Of a stretch of 64,000 nt of DNA, positions 15,706 through 24,565 are shown piece by piece. The stretch is from positions 4,230,750-4,294,749 of the forward strand of contig NZ_CP047173.1 of NCBI RefSeq assembly GCF_009834185.1, written 5' to 3'. The notes under the pieces were generated by a model, which was not told the DNA's origin, ran no database searches, and saw nothing but the letters and a program-made list of their open reading frames with translations. Made by a program: the position numbers and the translations under genes. This DNA comes from Rathayibacter sp. VKM Ac-2760 (lineage in GTDB: Bacteria > Actinomycetota > Actinomycetes > Actinomycetales > Microbacteriaceae). Position 1 is the first letter of the stretch. Every line of letters begins with the position of its first letter.

Positions 15706-17595
15706 TCAGAGCGCGGGTGTCCAGATGCGCATCGTGGAGGGGCCGCGGTTCGCCCAGCGGTAGTAGGGGTGCAGCTCCGCCGTGAAGCGCTCGCCGAGCT
15801 CCGCCGGCACGGAGTAGGGCCACGCGGACGCCGGGGCGTCGCGGCGCACGAGCGCCACCCGGGCGCCGTCGCCGACAGCGACCGGCTCGACCGACGTGTC
15901 CACCGCCACGTGCTCCGTGTCGAGCCCGTCCGGCAGCTCCAGCGACTCCAGCGCCAGCACGAACGGCCCGCGCTCGACCGCCACCTGGCCGCGCACCGCG
16001 TCGATCCGCGGGTGCGGCGTCACGAAGCGCGCCGGCATCGGCAGCGACAGCCGCACCACGTCGCCGGCCGCGAACGCCCGCCGCACCGTCACCGTCGAGA
16101 GCCCCGCGTCCACCGCGAGCCCGTCCAGCAGCGCCGCCCCGCGGGCGAACGGCGGGATCCGCAGCGTCAGCGCGAACTCCGCGTCCGCGAGGATCCGCAC
16201 CGCGATCTCCCCGTCCGCCGGGTACTCGGTCGACACCTCCAGGGACACCGCGCCCGTCGTCACCCGGTACGCGCCGTACTGGTGCAGCTGCACCCCCTCG
16301 TCCGTCGCCGTCGCGAAGCTCAGCTCGACGCTCGCGAGCGTCCGCGCCACGTTGGTCGGGCAGCAGGACACCCAGAACCAGGGCGCGCGGAGGCTCGACT
16401 GCGCGCGGTCGGTCTCGACGGTCTCGTCCGGCGCGACCCCGTCGACCCGCTGCTGCAGCGTGTTCGTGTAGAAGAACGCGCGCCCGTCCTCCCGCGTCGA
16501 GGGCAGCACCGCGTTCAGCAGCGTCCGCTCCATCAGGTCCGCGTGGGCCGTGTCGTCCGAGCGCAGCAGCAGCCGCCACGACAGCATGTTCGACGCGATC
16601 GCCGCGCAGGTCTCCGCGTAGGCGCGGTCCGGCGGCAGCTCGTAGTCGGCGCCGAACGCCTCGTCCTGGTGGTGCGAGCCCACCCCGCCGGTGACGTAGG
16701 TGCGGCGCGCGACCGTCGCGGCCCACTGCCGCCCGACGGCCGCCTCCAGCTCCGCGTCCCCGGTCTCGACGGCGACGTCGAGCGCCCCCGCCGAGAGGTA
16801 CAGCGCCCGCACCGCGTGGCCGCGCAGCACCTCCGCCGAGCGCACCGGCACGTCGTCCTGGAAGTACTCCGGCCCGAACGGGATCGCGCCGAGCGTGCCC
16901 GTGCCGCGCCGCTCCACGAACAGCCGCGCCTGCTCCAGGTAGCGCCCGTCCCCGGTGGCCCGGGCGAGCTCGGCGAGTGCCGGCTCGATCTCGGGGTGCC
17001 CGCAGACCGCGGCGCGCCCCTCCGCCCCGAACACCTCGATCACGTGGTCGGCCAGCCGCCGCGCGACGGCCGGCAGCAGGTCGTCGTGCCCGGTGCGCAG
17101 CCGCGCCACGGCCGCCTGGATCAGGTGACCGAAGCAGTACAGCTCGTGCCCCCACTCCAGATTCGAGTAGCGCGCCGGCTGGCCCGGGCGGCCGAAGCTC
17201 GTGTGCAGGTAGCCGTCCTCCTCCTGGGCGCCGGCGACCCGCAGCACCAGCGCCTCGTACTGCGCAGCGAGCTCCGGGTCGTCGGAGCGGCCGAGCTCCC
17301 AGGCCATCGCCTCGAGCAGCTTGTAGACCTCGGAGTCGACGAACTCGATGCCCGCGTGCCGGTCGCCGCCGGACGCGGAGGAGAGCGTCCCCGCCGCCGC
17401 GCGGTCGAAGTTGCCGGCCCAGCCGACCCGCTCGATCCAGCTCAGGCAGTGGCCGATCACGGCGTCCGCGCCGAGCCGCTGGTAGTGCTGCCAGAAGCCG
17501 CCGGTGAGGCGGATCTCGTCCTGGCGGAGCGGCCGGAGCACGCCGGCGGTCGGGGCGACGGGTCCGCCGAGGGCGACGGTGGTGGTCAGGGTCAC
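15706..17595 (-). CDS. GH127 beta-L-arabinofuranosidase (DUF1680)
   Basis: 629 aa from the GTG at 17595 (AGGAG 5 bases upstream; this start clears the end of the permease gene at 17621). The GH127 active site is readable: C411-C412 in SCCPTN (C411 the likely nucleophile), E328 and C330 in YAETC as zinc ligands, and E312 at the acid/base position 16 residues before E328, matching HypBA1 spacing. The domain is an (alpha/alpha)6 barrel with C-terminal beta-sandwiches. No signal peptide, so it cleaves imported beta-L-arabinofuranosides in the cytoplasm. It is last in the operon after the two permeases. Confidence 0.9.
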   Translation of the reverse strand: MTLTTTVALGGPVAPTAGVLRPLRQDEIRLTGGFWQHYQRLGADAVIGHCLSWIERVGWAGNFDRAAAGTLSSASGGDRHAGIEFVDSEVYKLLEAMAWELGRSDDPELAAQYEALVLRVAGAQEEDGYLHTSFGRPGQPARYSNLEWGHELYCFGHLIQAAVARLRTGHDDLLPAVARRLADHVIEVFGAEGRAAVCGHPEIEPALAELARATGDGRYLEQARLFVERRGTGTLGAIPFGPEYFQDDVPVRSAEVLRGHAVRALYLSAGALDVAVETGDAELEAAVGRQWAATVARRTYVTGGVGSHHQDEAFGADYELPPDRAYAETCAAIASNMLSWRLLLRSDDTAHADLMERTLLNAVLPSTREDGRAFFYTNTLQQRVDGVAPDETVETDRAQSSLRAPWFWVSCCPTNVARTLASVELSFATATDEGVQLHQYGAYRVTTGAVSLEVSTEYPADGEIAVRILADAEFALTLRIPPFARGAALLDGLAVDAGLSTVTVRRAFAAGDVVRLSLPMPARFVTPHPRIDAVRGQVAVERGPFVLALESLELPDGLDTEHVAVDTSVEPVAVGDGARVALVRRDAPASAWPYSVPAELGERFTAELHPYYRWANRGPSTMRIWTPAL

Positions 17596-17620
17596 GGGGT
17601 CTCCTAGGGGAGGAAGAGGG

Positions 17621-18439
17621 TCAGTCCTTGACGGCACCGGCGGTGACACCCGCCGAGACGTACCGCTGGGCGACGACGAGGAGGACGGCGGCCGGGATGG
17701 ACGCGACCACGGCGGTCGCCATGATCGAGTTCCACTCCTGGTTGTTGTTGCCGATGTACTTGTAGATGCCGAGCGTGATCGGCTGGAGCTTCCCGCCGCT
17801 GTCGAGGGTCGACGCGAAGACGAAGTCCGACCAGGCCCAGAGGAACGCGAAGAGCGAGACGGTCACGACGGAGTTGCGGCTGATCGGCATGATCACCGAG
17901 GTGAACGTGCGCCACGCGCTCGCGCCGTCCATCCGCGCCGCCTGGGTCAGCTCGTCGGGGATGCCGGACATGAACGCGGTGAAGATCAGCACGCCGAACG
18001 GCACCGCGATGGTCGAGTCGGCCACGATCAGCCCGGGGATCGAGTTCAGCAGCCCGAGGTTGAGGTAGATGGCGTAGAAGCCCATCGCCATGATGATCGC
18101 CGGGATCATCTGCGCGATCAGGAGGACGAACGAGAGCCCCTGCCCGCCGCGCGGCCGCAGCTTCGCGAGCGAGTACGCGGCCGGAGCGGCGATCGCCACG
18201 GTCAGCAGCACCGTGCCGAGCCCGACGATCAGGCTGGTGCCGAGGTAGGGCAGCTGCTCGCTGACCACGGCCTGGTAACCCGAGAAGGTGGGCGCGAACG
18301 GGAACCAGTCCGGCGGATCCTTCCGCATCGAGCCGGTCGGCGTGAGCGAGACGTTGATCATCCAGTAGACCGGGAACAGCATCACCGCGGTGAGCAGCAC
18401 GCCCACGAGCGTCAGCCACCAGGGCCGCCGGGCGCTCAT
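17621..18439 (-). CDS. ABC sugar importer permease, MalG type
   Basis: 272 aa, six transmembrane helices. The EAA loop that docks the ATPase reads QAARMDGASAWRTFTSVIMP (about 170-190). The ATG at 18439 overlaps the stop of the other permease (ATGA). It imports the substrate of the GH127 enzyme together with the partner permease and the binding protein at 19625. No ATPase is encoded nearby, so a shared MsiK-like ATPase elsewhere is expected. Confidence 0.9.
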   Translation of the reverse strand: MSARRPWWLTLVGVLLTAVMLFPVYWMINVSLTPTGSMRKDPPDWFPFAPTFSGYQAVVSEQLPYLGTSLIVGLGTVLLTVAIAAPAAYSLAKLRPRGGQGLSFVLLIAQMIPAIIMAMGFYAIYLNLGLLNSIPGLIVADSTIAVPFGVLIFTAFMSGIPDELTQAARMDGASAWRTFTSVIMPISRNSVVTVSLFAFLWAWSDFVFASTLDSGGKLQPITLGIYKYIGNNNQEWNSIMATAVVASIPAAVLLVVAQRYVSAGVTAGAVKD

Positions 18440-19410
18440 GCGTCGGCCTGCTTGCGCTGGACGCGGATGTAGACGAGGCCGAAGACCAGGGCGAGGATGA
18501 TCAGCAGATTGCCGACCGCCGCCGCCGGACCGAAGTCGGGCAGCATCGAGCCGAAGCCGAGCTGATAGGTCCAGGTCGCCAGGGTCGTCGACGAGTCGGC
18601 CGGCCCGCCCTTCGTCATGATCCAGATGATGTCGAACACCTTCAGCGTGTAGACGAGGCCGAGCAGGATCGTGATCGCCGAGACCGGTCGCAGCAGCGGC
18701 AGCGTGATCCGCCAGAACTGCTGCGCGCCGGTCGCGCCGTCGAGCGAGGCCGCCTCGTAGAGGTCCTGCGAGATGTTCTGCAGCCCGGAGTAGAGGATCA
18801 CCAGGTTGAACGGGATGCCGATCCAGATGTTGGCGATCAGCACCGCGATCAGCGAGGTCGCCGGCGAGGTCAGCCAGTTGATCTGCCCGATCCCGAAGGA
18901 CTCGAGGAACGCGTTGACGATCCCGGAGTCGCTGTTGAGCATCCACGACCAGGTCGACGCCGAGACGATGAGCGGCAGCAGCCACGGCACCAGGAACAGC
19001 GCCCGCAGCGTGCTCGCGAGCGGGAAGCGCCGGTAGAAGAAGACCGCGAGCGCCAGTCCCAGCGTGAACTGGAAGGCGATCGACACCCCGGTGAACACCG
19101 CCGTGTGCAGCAGGGCAGGGCCGAACGTCGCGTCCTGGAAGACCTGCACGTAGTTGTCGAACCAGACGAACGGGGCGTTGCCCTGCACGAAGGAGCGGAC
19201 CGTGTAGTCCTTCAGGCTCAGCTCGAGGTTGCGGTAGAGCGGGAAGGCGTAGAAGACGAGCAGGTAGACGACGAGCGGGACGAGGAACGCCCACGCGGCG
19301 AGCTGCCCGCCCGGCCGCCGCCGCCGCCTCGGCGCCGGGGCCGCGACGGGCGCGACCCCGGGCGCGGCCTCGCGGCGCAGCAGCCGCGCCGTCTCGGTCG
19401 CGGTCGTCAT
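18436..19410 (-). CDS. ABC sugar importer permease, MalF type
   Basis: 324 aa with a basic N-terminus (about 1-40) and six helices; EAA loop EAASLDGATGAQQFWRITLP near residue 210-230. The ATG at 19410 is used; upstream codons fall in a 126-bp repeat and are not coding. Partner of the MalG-type permease. Confidence 0.9.
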   Translation of the reverse strand: MTTATETARLLRREAAPGVAPVAAPAPRRRRRPGGQLAAWAFLVPLVVYLLVFYAFPLYRNLELSLKDYTVRSFVQGNAPFVWFDNYVQVFQDATFGPALLHTAVFTGVSIAFQFTLGLALAVFFYRRFPLASTLRALFLVPWLLPLIVSASTWSWMLNSDSGIVNAFLESFGIGQINWLTSPATSLIAVLIANIWIGIPFNLVILYSGLQNISQDLYEAASLDGATGAQQFWRITLPLLRPVSAITILLGLVYTLKVFDIIWIMTKGGPADSSTTLATWTYQLGFGSMLPDFGPAAAVGNLLIILALVFGLVYIRVQRKQADA

Positions 19411-19447
19411 GACGCCTTCCCCCTGCCGGTCGAGCGGCCCCGCCCCC

Positions 19448-19573
19448 TGCTGGTCGAGTAGCCCCACAGGGGCGTATCGAGACCCACCGTGCTCAGCACG
19501 TCGGGCCTGCAGACCACCCCTCTGACGCCGGCGGATCTCGATACGCCCGCTCCGCGGCCTACTCGATCAGCAG
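19448..19573. repeat. 126-bp palindromic intergenic repeat, copy D, inside an ABC operon
   Basis: Full-length member of the repeat family between the binding-protein gene (ends 19625) and the MalF-type permease (starts 19410). Partial ends flank it (cggtcgag at about 19428; a right-end fragment at about 19578-19605). Hairpins here may stop or stabilise the upstream mRNA and so lower permease relative to binding-protein expression. Confidence 0.9.
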
Positions 19574-19624
19574 GGTCGCCCGCTCCGCGGGCTACTCGCT
19601 CAGCAAGGGCGCCCACACCACTCA

Positions 19625-20875
19625 TCACTTCGTCGCGGCCGCCGCCGCCGACTGCGCCGCCTTCAGCGCGTCCTCGGGCGACTGCGACCCGCTCAGCGCG
19701 GTCTGCACCGCCGACCACAGCTGCTCCGAGATCTTCGGGTACTTCGTCCCGAGGTCGTCCGAGGTGCGGCCCTTCGCGGCCTGCACGGCCTCGACCCAGG
19801 GCTCGAGGTCGGTGTTCCCGGCGACCTGCGCCTCCTGCGCGGCGGCCGTCGGCGCGATGTAGGACAGCGTGTTGTCCGTGGTCACCAGGTTGTCCGTCGA
19901 GGTGAGGCACTCGGCGATCGCCGTCGACGTCTCGTAGCGCGCCTCGTCCTTCTGCACGGGCAGGGTGAGGAACTCGCCGCCGGTCGGCGCGGGGGCCGAG
20001 CCGCCGTCCTTCGCCGGGATGGTGAGGATGCCGTAGTCGATGCCCGAGGCCTTCGCGTTGGCCAGCTGCCAGGTGCCGTTCTCGCCGAACGCGTACTCGC
20101 CGGTCTCGAACTCCTGCCAGCTGGTGGTCTGCGTGTTGCCGATCACGGAGTTGGGCGCGTAGCCCTTCTCCAGCCAGTCGGTCCAGAGCGAGACCGCGTC
20201 CACGGCGTCGGCCGAGTCGAGCTCGGTCAGCTCGGCGCCGGAGCCCCAGAACCAGGGCAGGAACTGGAAGCTGCCCTCCTCGGTGCCGATGCCCGAGAAG
20301 GTGATGCCCTTGCCGCCCGAGGCGGTGACCTTCTCCAGCGCCGCGGTGAGGCTCGCCCAGTCGGTGATCGAGGCGACGTCGACGCCGGCCGTCGCCAGCA
20401 CGGTCTTGTTGTAGTAGAGCGCGAGCGTGTTCGCGCCGATCGGGACGCCGAAGGTGTCGCCGCCGACCTCGCCCGCGGCCAGGATGTTCGCGTCGATGTC
20501 GCCGGTCGCGAGGCCGTTCTCGGCGGTGGTGGTCAGGATGCCCGACTCGGCCAGCGTGGAGACGACGGGGTTGTCGACGAGCAGGATGTCGGGCGAGTTG
20601 CCCTGCTGCCCGGCGAGGAGCGCCTTGTTGGTGAGGTCGGTGGTGTCGTAGCCGGTGCGCTCGACGGTCACGCCGGCCTCCGTGCCGCAGGAGTCGATGA
20701 GCTTCGCCCAGTCGGACGACTCGTCGAACTGCGGGTACGGGTCCCAGAACGTGTACGTGCCGCCGGCCGCGGAGGTGGAGTCGCCTCCCGAGCCTCCTGC
20801 GCAGCCGGTGAGGGCCGCTGCGGCGGTCCCGAGCAGGACGGCGGCGGCGAGGCCCCGAGCGTGCTTCCTCTTCAT
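19625..20875 (-). CDS. ABC transporter sugar-binding lipoprotein (arabinoside locus)
   Basis: 416 aa. Lipoprotein signal with lipobox LTGC (about residues 21-24), a Gly/Ser linker, then a family-1 solute-binding fold (YTFWDPYPQFDESSDW; SPDILLVDNPVVSTLAESGIL; WQEFETGEYAFGENGTWQLAN). Start ATG at 20875 with AAGGGA upstream. First gene of the operon that ends with the GH127 enzyme, and divergent from a LacI regulator. Confidence 0.9.
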   Translation of the reverse strand: MKRKHARGLAAAVLLGTAAAALTGCAGGSGGDSTSAAGGTYTFWDPYPQFDESSDWAKLIDSCGTEAGVTVERTGYDTTDLTNKALLAGQQGNSPDILLVDNPVVSTLAESGILTTTAENGLATGDIDANILAAGEVGGDTFGVPIGANTLALYYNKTVLATAGVDVASITDWASLTAALEKVTASGGKGITFSGIGTEEGSFQFLPWFWGSGAELTELDSADAVDAVSLWTDWLEKGYAPNSVIGNTQTTSWQEFETGEYAFGENGTWQLANAKASGIDYGILTIPAKDGGSAPAPTGGEFLTLPVQKDEARYETSTAIAECLTSTDNLVTTDNTLSYIAPTAAAQEAQVAGNTDLEPWVEAVQAAKGRTSDDLGTKYPKISEQLWSAVQTALSGSQSPEDALKAAQSAAAAATK

Positions 20876-20938
20876 CGCGGATGTTCCCTTCGTCGTTGAC
20901 GGGTGGTGGTCCCTCGGCTCCGGCGCTGCTGCCGGACC

Positions 20939-20950
20939 GAAACTACTTTC
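20939..20950. promoter_or_regulatory. Operator candidate between sugar-binding protein and LacI gene
   Basis: GAAA-CTAC-TTTC is a short dyad in a less GC-rich patch 64 bp before the binding-protein start. A direct repeat TTTTCGG(N2)TTTTCGG lies at 21001-21016 just before the LacI start. Either could bind the adjacent LacI protein. Confidence 0.35.
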
Positions 20951-21024
20951 TGCGGGTTCACGGTAGACAGGGCGCGGAGCCGGAGTCAAGAGCGGGCGCG
21001 TTTTCGGTGTTTTCGGTTCGCGCG

Positions 21025-22092
21025 ATGCTGTGCGAGGATCGACCCGGGCGCACCGGCGTCCCGAGGAAGGGGGACGTCATCGCGCCGCGCAAGCCCACGG
21101 GCACCATCACGCTGACCGACGTCGCCCGCGAGGCCGGCGTCTCGATCGCCACCGCCTCCAAGGCCCTCAACGGCCGCGACCAGGTGCGCGCCGAGACCCG
21201 TCAGCGGGTGCTCGACGCCGCCGCCGCGCTCTCGTTCACGCCGAACCCGTTCGCCCAGGCCCTCAACTCGCGCCGCACCGGCACGATCGGGATGCTCACC
21301 AACGACCTCGACAACCGCTTCGTGCTGCCGGTGCTTCTCGGCGCCGAGGACGCGTTCGGAGCCGGATCCACCTCGGTGTTCCTCTGCGACGCCCGCGGCG
21401 ACTCGATCCGCGAGCAGCACCACATCAAGAACCTGCTGGCCAAGCGCGTCGACGGGATCGTCGTGCTCGGCCGGACGACGAACCCCCGCCCGTCGATCAC
21501 CGCGACGATCCCCGTCCCCGTGGTCTACGCCTACGCGCCCTCGGAGGACGAGCGCGACTCCTCGTTCACCCCCGACAACACGCTCGCCGGCGTGCTCGCC
21601 GCGCGCCACCTGATCGAGCGCGGGCGCACGCGGATCGCGCTGATCAACGGCGAGCCGAGCTACACCGCCGCGCACGACCGCGCCCGCGGCGTCGAGCGCG
21701 CCCTCATCGAGGCCGGGCTGCCGCTGGTCGGCGGCGACGTGCTCTACGGCCAGTGGTCGGAGAGCTGGGGGCGGCAGTGCGCGGAGTCGCTGCTCGCCGC
21801 GCATCCGGACCTCGACGCGATCGTCTGCGCGAGCGACCAGATCGCCCGCGGCGCCCTCGACCACCTGCGCGAGAGCGGCCGCTCCGTGCCCCGCGACGTC
21901 GCCGTCGTCGGCTTCGACAACTGGGACCTGCTCGTCGAGGCCGCCCGCCCCCCGCTCACCAGCATCGACATGCAGCTCGAGACCCTCGGCCGCGCCGCCG
22001 CCGAGGAGCTCTCGCACGCCATCCACGGCCGCGCGACGGCGGGCGTCCGCTCGATGCCGGTGCGCCTGGTGCCGCGGGAGTCCTCCGGCTGA
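21025..22092 (+). CDS. LacI-family transcriptional regulator of the arabinoside locus
   Basis: 355 aa from the ATG at 21025. HTH and hinge ITLTDVAREAGVSIATASKALNG start at about residue 28, followed by the sensor domain (IGMLTNDLDNRFVLPVLLGAE; DAIVCASDQIARGAL; VAVVGFDNWD). Start choice is uncertain: a good AGGAAGGGGG site at 21063 points to a start near 21080, but the only codon at the right distance is ATC. The gene is divergent from the ABC/GH127 operon and is its likely repressor. Confidence 0.85.
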   Translation: MLCEDRPGRTGVPRKGDVIAPRKPTGTITLTDVAREAGVSIATASKALNGRDQVRAETRQRVLDAAAALSFTPNPFAQALNSRRTGTIGMLTNDLDNRFVLPVLLGAEDAFGAGSTSVFLCDARGDSIREQHHIKNLLAKRVDGIVVLGRTTNPRPSITATIPVPVVYAYAPSEDERDSSFTPDNTLAGVLAARHLIERGRTRIALINGEPSYTAAHDRARGVERALIEAGLPLVGGDVLYGQWSESWGRQCAESLLAAHPDLDAIVCASDQIARGALDHLRESGRSVPRDVAVVGFDNWDLLVEAARPPLTSIDMQLETLGRAAAEELSHAIHGRATAGVRSMPVRLVPRESSG

Positions 22093-22097
22093 CGCGG

Positions 22098-22185
22098 GGT
22101 CTCGATACGCCGCGTCCCGCGGCTACTCGACCAGCAGGCAGGGACGCCGGTCGCGCAGCCCGCGCAGCGGGCGTATCGAGACCCC
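22098..22185. repeat. Two half-elements of the palindromic repeat family
   Basis: A right end (GGTCTCGATACGCCGC...CTACTCGACCAGCA, 22098-22136) is followed by a left end without its first bases (CCCGCGCAGCGGGCGTATCG, to about 22185), the reverse of the full-length order. Between the convergent LacI and GH32 genes; nothing else seen in 22093-22292. Confidence 0.8.
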
Positions 22186-22292
22186 CCTCCACCCGAAGCG
22201 CCGGCGACAGCGGGCCCCTCCGACCAGCAGCCGGAGGCACGCACCCGCCCCTTCCTCGCAGCGGAGACGCGACGCGGCGCCGGGAGCCCGCC

Positions 22293-23642
22293 TCAGTCGA
22301 AGGCCGTGACCGCCAGCGACTCGATCGCCGCGAGTCCGCCCGCCGAGAAGACCGAGACGCCGCGGTCCTCCTCCCCGGGGAAGATCTGCTCGGTCAGCAC
22401 GAGCGCGCCGTCGGCCGCGAACACCTCGATCGACGAGGCGTCGACCCAGATCGACAGCGCGACCGCGTCGCCTCCGGCGAGTGGCGCCCGCGAGCACGAC
22501 GCGAACGAGGGCGAGAACCCGGTGCTGCCCGACGCCCCCCGGTCGACCGTCAGCTCCGCGCCGTCCCACGCGACCACGGTCGCCGCGCTGACGCCCTCGC
22601 GCAGCCGCAGACCGACGGCGCGCGCCGAGCCGAGCCGCAGCACCGCGTCGATCCGATAACAGTCGGCCGCGACCGGCAGCCCGAGCCGCCCGTCGACGGG
22701 CGCGTCCAACCGCTCGAGCACGGCGCGACCGCCCCACGGCCCGCCGGCCACGCTCTGCCGAAGCACCCCGTCGGCGTCCAGCGACAGTCGGCGCGGCAGC
22801 GTCATGCTGCCCCGCCACGGCCCGGTCGGCACCTGGGCCGCGTAGTCCCAGTTGCTCATCCAGCCGAGCATCACCCGCTCGCCGCCCGGGGCGGAGTCGA
22901 AGGTCACGCCCGCGTAGAAGTCCCGCCCTCGGTCGAGCCACCCCCAGCGCTCGGCGGTGAAGGCCGTGCCGTCGAAGTCGCCGACGAAGTACTGCTGCCC
23001 CGATCCGCCCGCCGGCCCCCCGGGATTCAGCGACACGGTGAGCACCCAGCGGCCGTCGAGCTCGAAGAGGTCGGGGCACTCCCAGATCCCCTCCACCGCG
23101 CCTTCGGGCCCGAAGACCGAGAGCGGCCGCCAGTCGTGCAGATCGTCGGAGGCGAACAGGTGCGCCTCGCGGTGCTGCGCCTCCACCGCGATCATCACCC
23201 AGCGGTCGGCGTGCCGGAACACCTTCGGGTCGCGGAAGTCGGACGTGCCGCGGTCGAGCACGACGCCCTGCTTCGTCCACGAGTAGCCGTCCGGGCTCCA
23301 GGCCAGTGCCTGCGCCTGCCCTCGCGACGAGTCGAGCGTGTAGAGCGCGACGAGGACCCCGGCGCCGAAGCCCGCGCTCCCGGTCGTGTCGACGACCACC
23401 GAGCCCGAGAAGATGGCCTCGTCCTCGCCGTGCAGCAGAGCGACGGAGTGCTCCTCCCAGGTCACGAGGTCGGCGCTGGAGGCGTGGCCCCAGCTCATGT
23501 CGCCCCAGTCGCTGCCGTTCGGGTTGTGCTGGAAGTACAGGTGCCAGCGCCCGCCGAAGAACACCAGCCCGTTGGGGTCGTTCAGCCAGTTGCGCTCCGG
23601 GGTGAAGTGCAGGCGGGGCCGCTGGACGACCGCGGCGGTCAT
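22293..23642 (-). CDS. GH32 beta-fructosidase (sucrose/levan/inulin-type hydrolase), intracellular
   Basis: 449 aa. The three GH32 catalytic blocks are present: nucleophile D22 in WLNDPNG, transition-state stabiliser D138 in FRDPK and acid/base E188 in ECPD. A five-bladed propeller is followed by a beta-sandwich that ends in the usual SIEVFAADGALVLTEQIFP. No signal peptide, so it acts on imported fructo-oligosaccharide or sucrose. The ATG at 23642 overlaps the permease stop (ATGA). Confidence 0.92.
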   Translation of the reverse strand: MTAAVVQRPRLHFTPERNWLNDPNGLVFFGGRWHLYFQHNPNGSDWGDMSWGHASSADLVTWEEHSVALLHGEDEAIFSGSVVVDTTGSAGFGAGVLVALYTLDSSRGQAQALAWSPDGYSWTKQGVVLDRGTSDFRDPKVFRHADRWVMIAVEAQHREAHLFASDDLHDWRPLSVFGPEGAVEGIWECPDLFELDGRWVLTVSLNPGGPAGGSGQQYFVGDFDGTAFTAERWGWLDRGRDFYAGVTFDSAPGGERVMLGWMSNWDYAAQVPTGPWRGSMTLPRRLSLDADGVLRQSVAGGPWGGRAVLERLDAPVDGRLGLPVAADCYRIDAVLRLGSARAVGLRLREGVSAATVVAWDGAELTVDRGASGSTGFSPSFASCSRAPLAGGDAVALSIWVDASSIEVFAADGALVLTEQIFPGEEDRGVSVFSAGGLAAIESLAVTAFD

Positions 23643-24562
23643 CCCTTGACCCCCGTCGACGCGATCGAGTTGACGAACGAGCGCTGGAAGGCGATGAACA
23701 GGGCGACCACCGGCAGCGTGATCATCGAGCAGTAGGCCATGATCTGGCCCCACGAGACGTTGAGCTGGAAGAAGTACTGCACCCCGAGCATCACGGGCCG
23801 CAGCTCCTCGGTCTGCACGACCATCAGCGGCCAGAGGTAGGAGTTCCAGGCCGGCAGGAAGGTCAGGATCGCGACGGTCGCGACCGCCGGACCGGCCAGC
23901 GGCATGACCACCTTGCGGTAGATGGTGAACCAGCCCGCACCGTCCATCCGGGCCGCCTCGTCGAGCTCCTTCGGGATCGACTCGAAGTACTGGTGGAAGA
24001 GGTAGATCGAGAAGGCGTTCACGATGAACGGGATGATCTGCACCTGATAGGTGTCCAGCCAGCCCTTCGAGAAGAAGACGCCGAACTGGTCGACACCGAA
24101 GTTCGGCAGCTGGTTCACCCACCAGACCAGCGGCAGGGCGAGGGTCTCGAACGGGATGATCAGCGTCGCGATGACGACGGTGAGGATGACCCCCTTGCCC
24201 GGCACCCGCATCCGCGAGAGGGCGAACGCCGCGAGGCTGTTGATCACGACCCCGAGGACGACCGTGACGGTGGAGACGCCGATCGAGTTGATCAGGAAGC
24301 GCGCCGCCGGCACCCGGTCGAAGACGGCGCCGTAGTTGTCGAAGGAGAGGTTGCCGACCGGCAGGAACGCCGCGATCGAGCTCAGGTCGCCGAAGATCTG
24401 GCGGTCGGGCTTGAGCGAGGAGACCAGCATGAACAGCAGCGGGAAGGTGAAGACGACGGCGAGCGCGATGCGGGCCGCCCAGCCGTACCAGCCGATCGGG
24501 GAGCGCTGCGGCCGCGGTGCGCGCGCGGCGCGGGGGCGGATCAGGGGCTTGGTGATGGCCAT
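23639..24562 (-). CDS. ABC sugar importer permease, MalG type (fructan locus)
   Basis: 307 aa, six helices, EAA loop EAARMDGAGWFTIYRKVVMP (about 205-225). It overlaps GH32 by 4 bp and follows the MalF-type permease after 3 bp. Part of the binding protein-permease-permease-GH32 operon; the ATPase is elsewhere. Confidence 0.9.
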   Translation of the reverse strand: MAITKPLIRPRAARAPRPQRSPIGWYGWAARIALAVVFTFPLLFMLVSSLKPDRQIFGDLSSIAAFLPVGNLSFDNYGAVFDRVPAARFLINSIGVSTVTVVLGVVINSLAAFALSRMRVPGKGVILTVVIATLIIPFETLALPLVWWVNQLPNFGVDQFGVFFSKGWLDTYQVQIIPFIVNAFSIYLFHQYFESIPKELDEAARMDGAGWFTIYRKVVMPLAGPAVATVAILTFLPAWNSYLWPLMVVQTEELRPVMLGVQYFFQLNVSWGQIMAYCSMITLPVVALFIAFQRSFVNSIASTGVKG

Positions 24563-24565
24563 GGC

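Noticed and set aside
21080..21082. ATC as start codon of the LacI gene next to AGGAAGGGGG
   Set aside because: ATC starts are extremely rare; the in-frame ATG at 21025 is kept, though the upstream site is suggestive.
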